Position numbers and translations under genes: made by a program. 64,000 nucleotides of DNA. It comes from Catellatospora coxensis. Lineage in GTDB: Bacteria; Actinomycetota; Actinomycetes; Mycobacteriales; Micromonosporaceae. The notes under the pieces were generated by a model that saw only the letters and a list, made by a program, of their open reading frames with translations, did no database searches and was not told the origin of the DNA. Positions 25,302 through 32,744 of the stretch are shown here, one piece after another; within the stretch, counting starts at the first letter, position 1, and each line of letters begins with the position of its first letter. The stretch is taken from contig NZ_BONI01000050.1 in the NCBI RefSeq assembly GCF_016862635.1, positions 1 to 64,000 of the forward strand, given 5' to 3'.

Positions 25302-27524
25302 TTGTCCCCGACGGCGGATGCCGCGCGCGTGGCCGCCGCCCGCGCAGGCGACCGGCATGCCCTGGAGGCCCTGCTCGGCGACCACCTGCCCCTGGTGTAC
25401 GCGGTGGTCCGCCGCGCACTGGGCGGCGACCCCGACGTCGACGACGTCGTGCAGGAGACGATGCTGCGCGCGGTCCGGCACCTGCGCGGGCTGCGCGACG
25501 CCGCCGGGTTCAAGTCCTGGCTGGTGTCCATCGCGGTCAGCCAGATCCAGGAACGCACCCGCCGCCTGGCCCGCCAGCGCGCCCGCGCCACCCAGCCGAT
25601 CGACCTCGGCGTCGGGGCCGCCGAGTCGCCCGACCCCGACACCGACGTCGCCGGCCTGGCCGAGGACCGCGTCGACCTCGACCGCGAACTGCGCCTGATC
25701 GCGCAGGCCACCGGATTCCTCAACCCGGCCGAGCGGCAGACCCTGGCACTGTGGTCGCAGGAGGTCGCCGGGACGATGACCCGCGCCGAGGTCGCCGCCG
25801 CGCTCTCGCTGAGCCCGGCGCACACCGCCGTCCGGGTCCAGCGCATGCGGGCCCGCCTCGACCTGGCGCTGACCGTGCTGCGCGCCCTGCGGTCCGCCCA
25901 ACGCTGCCCCGGACTCGATGAGGCAGCCGCGGCCTGGGACCGCACCGCCGAGCCCCGCTGGCTCAAACGCCTCGGCCGGCACGTGACCGACTGCGACGTA
26001 TGCCTGCTCGCCGGCCGCCGCGGCGTGCCCGCGGTACGGGTACTGGCCCTGCCATGGCTGGCACCGGTGCCCGCCGTGCTTGCAGCCCGGCTCCCGGAGT
26101 TGGTAGCAACGTCGGGAGGTACCGGCGCGACGAGCGGCGCGGCGGCCGTGGCGGTGGAGGTGATGCGGCGCGTCGTCGGATACGTCAATCTGAAGGTCGT
26201 CGGCACGGCCGGAGCCGGGGTCGCCGCCGCCACCGCCGCCGTGCTGGCCGTCACCGCGACCACGCCACCGGCCACCCCGCCGACCGAGCCGGGTCCTCCG
26301 CCGCAGGCCGCGCCCGCGACCAGCGCCGCACCTGCGGAGCCGTCCGCCACGCCGTCATCGTCGGCGGCGCCCGCACCGGCCCGCCACGTGGTGACGGCCG
26401 AGGGCGTGCAGAGCGCGGACATCTACGTCGCGGTGGACGGCGACGACTCCGGCCCCGGCAGCGCCGCCCGGCCCTACGCCACTCTGGCCAAAGCGGTGCA
26501 GGCGGTACGCCCCGGGCAGGTCATCGCACTGCGCGCGGGCACGCACCGGCCCACGCAGACCGTCGAGATCACCACCAGCGGCACCGCGGCCCGGCGCATC
26601 ACCGTCAGCAACCTGATCGGGGAGCGGCCCGTCATCGACGGCTCCGCACTGCCGGGCGGCCGGTGGCTGATCTCCCAGACCGGCGGGTACTGGACCGTGC
26701 AGGGCCTGGAGATGCGCAACGCGCCCAGCCACGCCTACGTCTGCAGCTCGTGCCGCGACAACGTGTTCCGCCGCCTGCGGCTGCACGACAACGGGAACAC
26801 CGCGCTGATGCTGCGCGACGCGGGCACGCAGGGCAACCAGGTCCTCGACAGCGACTTCGCCCGCAACCACGACACCGTCGACCGGGGCGGCAGCGCCGAC
26901 GGCCTGTCCATCAAGAACGGCTCCGGCCCCGGCAACGTCGTACGCGGCAACCGGTTCGCGGAGAACTCCGGCGACGGCCTGGACCTGAGCAACTTCACCG
27001 ACCCGGTCACCGTCACCAGCAACTGGGCCTACGGCAACGGCCACAACCGGTGGGACATCGCCTCGTTCAACGGGCCGGGCAACGGCATCAAACTCGGCGG
27101 CGGCGAACCCGCCCCGGCCGTCGCGCACGTCGTGGTCGACAACGCGTCCTGGGACAACGCCGGCTACGGGTTCACCGAGGCGAGCAACGCGGGGCGGCTC
27201 ACCGTCACCAACAACACCGCCTTCCGCAACGGCGCGACCGGGTTCGCGTTCCTGTACTCCTCGGCGCGGCTGCGCAACAACCTGGCCCTGGCCAACGCCC
27301 GTGACGTGCAGGTCGGCGGCGGCGTCGACGACACGGGCAACTCCTGGGGCCAGAGCGGCTGGGTGACGACCGTGCTGCGCAGCGGCGACCCGTCCACCGC
27401 CCGCGGCGAGCGCACCCCGTCCGGTCAGCTGCCGACGACGACGTTCCTGCTCAACCGCAAGGACAAGACCATGGGCGCGTCGATGACCGCCGCGACCGCA
27501 CCCTCGCCGCCACCGGCGAGCTGA
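25302..27524 (+). CDS. ECF sigma factor fused through a membrane segment to an extracellular beta-helix (pectate-lyase-like) domain
   Basis: 740 residues from TTG 25302, chosen because GAGGAG lies five bases upstream and the sigma fold starts at once; longer in-frame starts exist (ATG 25237). Seen: sigma region 2 (residues ~25-95, VDDVVQETMLRAVRHL), sigma region 4 (~140-190, LNPAERQTLALW, SPAHTAVRVQRMRARLD), an anti-sigma-like zinc motif HVTDCDVC (~227), one hydrophobic helix (~300-320, AGVAAATAAVLAVTA), a proline/serine-rich linker, then from ~372 a right-handed parallel beta-helix (DIYVAVDGDDSGPGS, DGLSIKNGSGPGN, NSGDGLDLSNF). Known: ECF sigma factors fused to membrane and extracellular domains exist in actinobacteria. 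Inference: the outer part senses or cleaves pectin and controls the sigma part. The next two genes encode pectinases. Confidence 0.88.
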   Translation: MSPTADAARVAAARAGDRHALEALLGDHLPLVYAVVRRALGGDPDVDDVVQETMLRAVRHLRGLRDAAGFKSWLVSIAVSQIQERTRRLARQRARATQPIDLGVGAAESPDPDTDVAGLAEDRVDLDRELRLIAQATGFLNPAERQTLALWSQEVAGTMTRAEVAAALSLSPAHTAVRVQRMRARLDLALTVLRALRSAQRCPGLDEAAAAWDRTAEPRWLKRLGRHVTDCDVCLLAGRRGVPAVRVLALPWLAPVPAVLAARLPELVATSGGTGATSGAAAVAVEVMRRVVGYVNLKVVGTAGAGVAAATAAVLAVTATTPPATPPTEPGPPPQAAPATSAAPAEPSATPSSSAAPAPARHVVTAEGVQSADIYVAVDGDDSGPGSAARPYATLAKAVQAVRPGQVIALRAGTHRPTQTVEITTSGTAARRITVSNLIGERPVIDGSALPGGRWLISQTGGYWTVQGLEMRNAPSHAYVCSSCRDNVFRRLRLHDNGNTALMLRDAGTQGNQVLDSDFARNHDTVDRGGSADGLSIKNGSGPGNVVRGNRFAENSGDGLDLSNFTDPVTVTSNWAYGNGHNRWDIASFNGPGNGIKLGGGEPAPAVAHVVVDNASWDNAGYGFTEASNAGRLTVTNNTAFRNGATGFAFLYSSARLRNNLALANARDVQVGGGVDDTGNSWGQSGWVTTVLRSGDPSTARGERTPSGQLPTTTFLLNRKDKTMGASMTAATAPSPPPAS

Positions 27525-27539
27525 GGACCCCAGCGTGGG

Positions 27540-27604
27540 GCACGCCACCGTGGGCGTGCGAGGTGCGCGGACTTTGTCGGAACCGGCGAGAAAATCCGCC
27601 GGTT
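27540..27604 (+). terminator. Two tandem terminators after the sigma-lyase gene
   Basis: First hairpin 27540-27559 (GCACGCC with GGCGTGC). Second 27581-27604 (AACCGGCG, loop AGAAAATC, CGCCGGTT) followed by TCTGTT. The sigma-lyase gene is therefore probably transcribed separately from the pectinase pair. Confidence 0.65.
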
Positions 27605-27705
27605 TCTGTTATCACCGCTGACGCCGTGCCGTCTCCGTATCGAAACAAGGGCCGATCCCGACTCCGGGCGCCGGGGGCCTGACCGTTCGAGAAGGAGGGA
27701 TCGTC

Positions 27706-29124
27706 GTGACAGCAACAGTACGAAGAGCGGGGCGGTGGCTCGCCCTGGCGCTCACCGTCGCCGCGTCGGGGGTGGTCGTGGCAGCGGCCGCGTCCCCGGC
27801 GCAGGCGGCTCCGGCCACGGGAGTGGCGTACCAGCTGGTGGTGACCAAGAGCGGCAAGTGCGTCGACGTGCCGGGGGCTTCGGCGGACAACGGCGCGCTG
27901 CTGCAGCAGTGGGGCTGCACCGCGAACTCGCCGTGGCAGCAGTTCCGGCTGACCGCGGCCGGGTCGAACTACCAGCTGGTGAACGTGAGCAGCGGCAAGT
28001 GCGTCGACGTGCCCGGGTGGTCGACGACCTCAGGTGTGCAGCTGCAGCAGTACGGGTGCGTGTCCAGCCAGGCCAACCAGCAGTGGCGTCTGGTCGCCAG
28101 CGGCACGAACACGTACCAGATCATCAGTGTCCATTCGGGGCTGTGCGTCAGCCTCAAGGACGCCTCGACCGCCAACGGTGCGCAGATCATCCAGGAGACG
28201 TGCACCGCCAACAGCAACAAGCAGTGGGCGTTCACCGGCGTCGGCGGCGGCACCGCCGCGACCGTCGCCGCCGACGGCACCGGCCAGTACCGCACGGTGC
28301 AGGCCGCCGTCGACGCCGTGCCCGCGGGCAGCACCACCCGCCAGGTCATCACCATCAAGGCCGGCACCTACCGCGAGATCGTCACCATCCCGTCGAACAA
28401 ACCCAACATCACCCTGCAGGGCCTGGGCGGGTCGGCGAGCGGCACGGTCATCGTCAACAACCACAGCTCCGCGGGTGGGTGGGGCACCTCCGGCAGCGCG
28501 ACCGTGTTCGTCAACGGCAAGGACTTCCGCGCCGCGAACCTGACGATCGCCAACGACTACGGCGAGGGCAGCCAGGCCGTGGCCGCGAACCTCAACGGCG
28601 ACCGAGCCGTCTTCGACAACGTCCGGTTCCTCGGCAACCAGGACACGCTGCTGCTCAACAACTACCGCGCCTACATCGTGAACTCGTACGTCGAAGGCAC
28701 CGTCGACTTCATCTTCGGCAGCGGCACCGCGGTGTTCAACGCCAGCACGATCCACGAGAAGCGCACCAGCGGCGGCCCGATCACCGCGGCCCGCACCGAC
28801 CCGGCCAACGCCTACGGCATCCTCGTCTACCGCTGCACGATCACCGGGACCGCCAACGGCGTCACCCAGCTCGGCCGCCCGTGGGGGCCCGCCGCGCAGG
28901 TCCTGTTCCGCGAGTCGAACCTGTCGGCGACGATCCGCACCGCCCAGCCGTGGACCGACATGTCCGGCAACACGTGGCAGAACGCGCGCTTTGTCGAATA
29001 CCGCAACACCGGCTCCGGCGCGGGCAGCAACGGCAACCGCCCGCAGCTGTCGGACGCCGCCGCCCCGAACTACACCCCGCAGAAGTATCTGGCCGGCACC
29101 GACGGCTGGAACCCGGTCGGCTGA
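27706..29124 (+). CDS. Secreted pectin methylesterase (CE8) with N-terminal ricin-type lectin domain
   Basis: 472 residues; GTG preceded by AAGGAGGGA. Signal peptide to about residue 36 (LALALTVAASGVVVAAAA). Residues ~40-178: ricin-B/CBM13 trefoil with three QxW-like repeats (WQQF, NQQWRL, NKQWAF). Residues ~182-472: pectinesterase with all family signatures: YRTVQAAVDAVP at the start, GNQDTLL, VEGTVDFIFGSG and LGRPWG, covering the catalytic aspartates, oxyanion glutamine and substrate arginine. It demethylates homogalacturonan outside the cell, making substrate for pectate lyase, which is encoded 18 bases downstream. The lectin part is a near-identical DNA copy of that in the next gene. Confidence 0.95.
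   Translation: MTATVRRAGRWLALALTVAASGVVVAAAASPAQAAPATGVAYQLVVTKSGKCVDVPGASADNGALLQQWGCTANSPWQQFRLTAAGSNYQLVNVSSGKCVDVPGWSTTSGVQLQQYGCVSSQANQQWRLVASGTNTYQIISVHSGLCVSLKDASTANGAQIIQETCTANSNKQWAFTGVGGGTAATVAADGTGQYRTVQAAVDAVPAGSTTRQVITIKAGTYREIVTIPSNKPNITLQGLGGSASGTVIVNNHSSAGGWGTSGSATVFVNGKDFRAANLTIANDYGEGSQAVAANLNGDRAVFDNVRFLGNQDTLLLNNYRAYIVNSYVEGTVDFIFGSGTAVFNASTIHEKRTSGGPITAARTDPANAYGILVYRCTITGTANGVTQLGRPWGPAAQVLFRESNLSATIRTAQPWTDMSGNTWQNARFVEYRNTGSGAGSNGNRPQLSDAAAPNYTPQKYLAGTDGWNPVG
27829..28240 (+). repeat. Duplicated lectin-module DNA, copy 1 (copy 2 at 29260-29671)
   Basis: The 412 bases encoding the ricin-type domain recur at a constant offset of 1431 bases with no insertion or deletion and only scattered mismatches, most of them synonymous. 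Sequence upstream (signal peptides) and downstream (catalytic domains) is unrelated. This shows recent module duplication or ongoing gene conversion. Confidence 0.9.
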
Positions 29125-29142
29125 CCTTCAGGAGACAAGACC

Positions 29143-30573
29143 ATGACCAAGACCAGAACCAGGCGGTACGCCCCCGCGGCCCTCGCCGCGACCATGCTCG
29201 CCGCCCTCGTCGGCCTGCCGTCCTCACCCGCCCAGGCCGCACCGGCGACGGGCGTCGCCTACCAGCTGGTGGTGACCAAGAGCGGCAAGTGCGTCGACGT
29301 GCCGGGCGCTTCGGCGGACAACGGCGCGCTGCTGCAGCAGTGGGGCTGCACCGCGAACTCGCCGTGGCAGCAGTTCCGGCTGACCGCGGTGGGCTCCAAC
29401 TACCAGCTCGTCAACGTCAGCAGCGGCAAGTGCGTCGACGTGCCCGGCTGGTCCACGACCTCGGGCGTGCAGCTGCAGCAGTACGGGTGCGTGTCCAGCC
29501 AGGCCAACCAGCAGTGGCGCCTGGTCGCCAGCGGCACGAACACGTACCAGATCATCAGCGTGCACTCGGGGCTGTGCGTCAGCCTCAAGGACGCCTCCAC
29601 GGCCAACGGTGCGCAGATCATCCAGGAGACGTGCACCGCCAACAGCAACAAGCAGTGGGCGTTCACCGGCGCCGGCGGCCGCACCTGGTCGAACACCCCG
29701 GACGGGTTCGCCTCGACCGGCGGCGGCACCACCGGCGGCGCGGCCGGCGCGACCGTCACCGTCAGCACCTTCGCCGACCTGCAGCGCTACGTCACCGCGA
29801 GCGAGCCGTACGTCATCCGGGTCAGCGGCGCGATCACCGTCACGCCCAAGGGCACCGAGCTGCGCGTCGCCTCGAACAAGACCATCGTCGGCGTGGGCAC
29901 CAGCGGGCACATCGTCGGCGGCGGGTTCTTCCTCGGCACCGGCGTACGCAACGTCATCATCCGCAACCTGACCATCCGCGACACGCAGATGGCCGACGAC
30001 GACCCCGACGACAAGGTCTACGACTACGACGGGATCCAGATGGACACCGCCGACCACGTCTGGATCGACCACAACACGATCACGCGGATGAACGACGGCC
30101 TGATCGACAGCCGCAAGGACACCAGCTACCTGACGATCTCCTGGAACGTGCTGTCCAGCAACAACAAGGCGTTCGGCATCGGCTGGACCGAGAACGTCAC
30201 CGCCCGCATGACGATCCACCACAACTGGATCAAGGACACCAACCAGCGCAACCCCAGCACCGACAACGTCGCCTACGCCCACCTGTACAACAACTACCTG
30301 CAGAACGTGGCCTCGTACGGCAACTACGCCCGCGGCGCGACGAAGATGGTGCTGGAGAACAGCTACTTCGAGAACGTGAAGGACCCGTTCTACCCCGACT
30401 CGACGGCGCAGCTGCGCCAGAGCGGCAGCATCATGGTCAACTGCACCGGCAAGCAGCAGACCCTCGGGTCGGCGTTCACGCCGAGCAGCTTCTACTCCTA
30501 CACCCTCGACGCGGCCGCCGACGTGCCGAACCTGCTCCGCACGTACGCCGGACCGCAGGCCAACATCGGCTGA
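29143..30573 (+). CDS. Secreted pectate lyase (PL1) with N-terminal ricin-type lectin domain
   Basis: 476 residues; ATG with AGGAG upstream, 18 bases after the pectinesterase stop, so one operon. Signal peptide (AALAATMLAALVGLP), lectin domain ~38-177, then a PL1 parallel beta-helix. Landmarks: TVTVSTFADLQRYV, NKTIVGVGTSGHIVG, VIIRNLTIRD, the calcium-site region DYDGIQMDTADHVWIDHNT, and IHHNWIKDTNQRNPS, which carries the catalytic arginine in the RxP-like position. It cleaves demethylated pectin by beta-elimination. Paired with the esterase, it should complete pectin depolymerisation; both enzymes carry the same lectin and so probably dock on the same polysaccharide. Confidence 0.95.
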   Translation: MTKTRTRRYAPAALAATMLAALVGLPSSPAQAAPATGVAYQLVVTKSGKCVDVPGASADNGALLQQWGCTANSPWQQFRLTAVGSNYQLVNVSSGKCVDVPGWSTTSGVQLQQYGCVSSQANQQWRLVASGTNTYQIISVHSGLCVSLKDASTANGAQIIQETCTANSNKQWAFTGAGGRTWSNTPDGFASTGGGTTGGAAGATVTVSTFADLQRYVTASEPYVIRVSGAITVTPKGTELRVASNKTIVGVGTSGHIVGGGFFLGTGVRNVIIRNLTIRDTQMADDDPDDKVYDYDGIQMDTADHVWIDHNTITRMNDGLIDSRKDTSYLTISWNVLSSNNKAFGIGWTENVTARMTIHHNWIKDTNQRNPSTDNVAYAHLYNNYLQNVASYGNYARGATKMVLENSYFENVKDPFYPDSTAQLRQSGSIMVNCTGKQQTLGSAFTPSSFYSYTLDAAADVPNLLRTYAGPQANIG

Positions 30574-30576
30574 GCC

Positions 30577-30617
30577 CGGACCGGCCGGCACCGCCCTACA
30601 CGGTGCCGGCCGGTCCG
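30577..30617. terminator. Bidirectional terminator between pectate lyase and propeller genes
   Basis: 16-bp perfect stem (30577-30592 with 30602-30617) around a 9-base loop, located between two convergent genes. Confidence 0.8.
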
Positions 30618-30628
30618 CCGCTCGTGGA

Positions 30629-31933
30629 TCAGCCGGTCACCCGCCACACGGTCACGCTGTTCGCGGCGGCCGGACACGCGATCGCCCGCGGTGCGAACGC
30701 GCACCGGGCCGGCGGCACGGGCAACTGGGTCAGTTCAAGACCGCCGGGCGTCAGCCACGCGACCTGCCGGTGCGTTCTGCCGCGGAGCAGGACCGTCACC
30801 CCGACGGTCGAGCCCGAGTACAGGTCCCACCCCGTCAGGTCCGCCAGCGGCCGGGCCGTCGCCGGGTCGAGCAGCGCGGTGACCGGCAGCCCGTCCCCGC
30901 GCGGTTCCGGACCGGCCACCAGCAGCCCCAGCGGCGTCGGCACGATGATGCTTCCCATGGCGAAGCGTCCGCGCACCTCGCCGGTCTCCTTGTCCACGAT
31001 CGCACCCGTCTCGTCGACCGGCCCCCCGGCGGCCGGGCGCGACGTCGTGCACCAGTGAGCGCCGCAGTCGGTGCGGAACACGTACGGCGCCGTCAGCGCG
31101 ACGGGCGACAGGTCGGCGGTGGCGAACCGCGCCGTCGTCTTCACGCCGGCGAGCACCGTCTCGACGATCAGCTCGTCGCCGGAGATGCTCAGGTTGACGG
31201 GCACGGCCGCGCCCAGGTCCAGCCTGAGCCGGCGGAGCACCCGCCCGTCGCGGAGGTCACGTTCGGTCAGCTCGCCGCCGGTTTGCAGCGTCCAGATCGG
31301 CATCGTGTCCCGGCCGCGGATCACCGCCGGGTAGTCGAGCGCCGGCAGCACTCCCCGCACGGTCCAGCGCTGCTGCCCGGTGCGCACGTCGCGGACGGTG
31401 ATCCGCGTGTCCGTCCGGTCCTCGCCGGGCGACCAGACGGCGATCGCCACGTCGCCCAGCGCCATCATGGGCAGCTCGTCCTGCCAGCGGACCACCCCGG
31501 CGGCGACGTCGACGGCGTAGGTGGTCCGGCGGCCCGTGGCCGCGTCCTCCATCGCCGTCAGGATCATGCCCGGTGCCGCCTCGACGGGCATGATGGGGCC
31601 GCCCGCCGTTCCCGGCAGCGGCAGGTCCCAGCGCTGTGAGCCGTCGGTGAGGTTGTATCCGGCGAGCCGGTCGCCGCCGCGTACCAGCAGCAGATCTTCG
31701 AGGACCTGGAAGTCGCCCTGCGCGGTGAGCGCGACGGTGGCCACCTCCTGCAGGCGGCGGGCGGGGACCGCGCCGCCCAGCGCGAAAACCAGGGCGGCCG
31801 CGACCGCGGCGGCCACCGGCCGCAGCAGGGTGCGCGCGCCGGGATGGTCGCGTTCGGACGGCTGCTGCCGCCAGCCCGCGCCGAGGTCGATCACCGCGGT
31901 CGTGCTCGAGGCCGGCTGCTGGTACACGGTCAC
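30629..31933 (-). CDS. Membrane-anchored PQQ-like beta-propeller protein
   Basis: 434 residues from GTG 31933 (AGGAAG just upstream); the open frame continues to 32323 but that part is arginine-rich, lacks a start signal and overlaps the divergent gene. A short cytoplasmic head, one transmembrane helix (PVAAAVAAALVFALGGA), then repeated blades with the PQQ-like signature: LAGYNLTDGSQRWDLPL, TYAVDVAAGVVRWQDEL, VRDVRTGQQRWTVRG, VDKETGEVRGRFAMG. Such propellers outside the membrane are usually binding or sensing modules; no catalytic residues are visible. No operon partner. Function unknown. Confidence 0.75.
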   Translation of the reverse strand: MTVYQQPASSTTAVIDLGAGWRQQPSERDHPGARTLLRPVAAAVAAALVFALGGAVPARRLQEVATVALTAQGDFQVLEDLLLVRGGDRLAGYNLTDGSQRWDLPLPGTAGGPIMPVEAAPGMILTAMEDAATGRRTTYAVDVAAGVVRWQDELPMMALGDVAIAVWSPGEDRTDTRITVRDVRTGQQRWTVRGVLPALDYPAVIRGRDTMPIWTLQTGGELTERDLRDGRVLRRLRLDLGAAVPVNLSISGDELIVETVLAGVKTTARFATADLSPVALTAPYVFRTDCGAHWCTTSRPAAGGPVDETGAIVDKETGEVRGRFAMGSIIVPTPLGLLVAGPEPRGDGLPVTALLDPATARPLADLTGWDLYSGSTVGVTVLLRGRTHRQVAWLTPGGLELTQLPVPPARCAFAPRAIACPAAANSVTVWRVTG

Positions 31934-32126
31934 CGCTTCCTGGTCTGCCGGAGCACCCGTTCCGGCGTGCCTGCCGGGTGGTGAACGCCATGGCGGGCAT
32001 CGCCGGTTGTCGGCGGCCCCCCGGCGGCCGAGGTCGACGGGGCCACGCGATCTGGACGCTGTTCCGCGGCGGATGCGACGGATCGGGGACCCCGCGAAAA
32101 GTTCGATACTGGTAGAACTGGGGGCC

Positions 32127-32654
32127 ATGTCCGACTTCATGGAACGACCGTCCGTGGATTCGCCGTCGCAGGCCGAGCCGACGTACCTCGTCGAAGCGCC
32201 ACCCCGGCGGCGCGGTTGGGTCCTGCCGGTCGTCGTCGCCGTATCCGTGCTCGTCGGGACGCTCACCTCCGTGATCATGTTCTCGGGCTGGAGCGAGCCC
32301 GAACACCGGTACCTCGTCAGCATCTACCTGGACCGCGCCATCACCGCGGAGCAGCAGGCCGCCCTGCAGTCGGCGCTGGCCGGCCTGGACCCGGTGGAGG
32401 CCGTCCGGTACGAGAGCCGGGAGCAGGCGTTCCAGAAGTTCCAGAGTCAGTTCAAGGACAGCCCGGAGCTGGCCGCGTCCATCACCGTCGAGGAGATCCC
32501 GGCGCTGTTGCTGGCCGACGTCGCCGCGCCGGAGTTCGACTGCGCGATGCTGAGGCCGATCAGGGACATGGCGGGGGTGGACACGGTGGTCGTCTACCGG
32601 ATGCCGGGCGGCGACGGCATCGAGTCGCTGCTCTCCTGCGGCGACCTGCTGTAG
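32127..32654 (+). CDS. Single-pass membrane protein with FtsX-like extracellular domain
   Basis: 175 residues from ATG 32127. One transmembrane helix (VLPVVVAVSVLVGTLTSVIMF), then a periplasm-side domain reading YLVSIYLDRAITAEQQAALQ, AVRYESREQAFQKFQSQF and VDTVVVYRMPGGDG. This follows the FtsX extracellular domain pattern (SxExAxxxFxxxF, then GVDxVVV). Known: in FtsX that domain binds cell-wall hydrolases or their activators. Here the other three membrane helices and FtsE are absent, so the protein cannot work as the FtsEX transporter. It may be a lone regulator of wall hydrolases. Divergent from the propeller gene across about 190 bases. Confidence 0.8.
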   Translation: MSDFMERPSVDSPSQAEPTYLVEAPPRRRGWVLPVVVAVSVLVGTLTSVIMFSGWSEPEHRYLVSIYLDRAITAEQQAALQSALAGLDPVEAVRYESREQAFQKFQSQFKDSPELAASITVEEIPALLLADVAAPEFDCAMLRPIRDMAGVDTVVVYRMPGGDGIESLLSCGDLL

Positions 32655-32744
32655 TTCCGGGCTCGGTTCCGGCCCGGCGCACTGTCGCGCGGCCCCTACT
32701 GTTACGCGTTCGTCGTCGCGGGCTGACGGCCGACCCGCTCGTTG

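Noticed and set aside
31935..32323. N-terminal extension of the propeller protein (start at 32323)
   Set aside because: The extra ~130 residues are arginine-rich, precede the membrane anchor, overlap the divergent FtsX-like gene, and have no start signal; GTG 31933 does.
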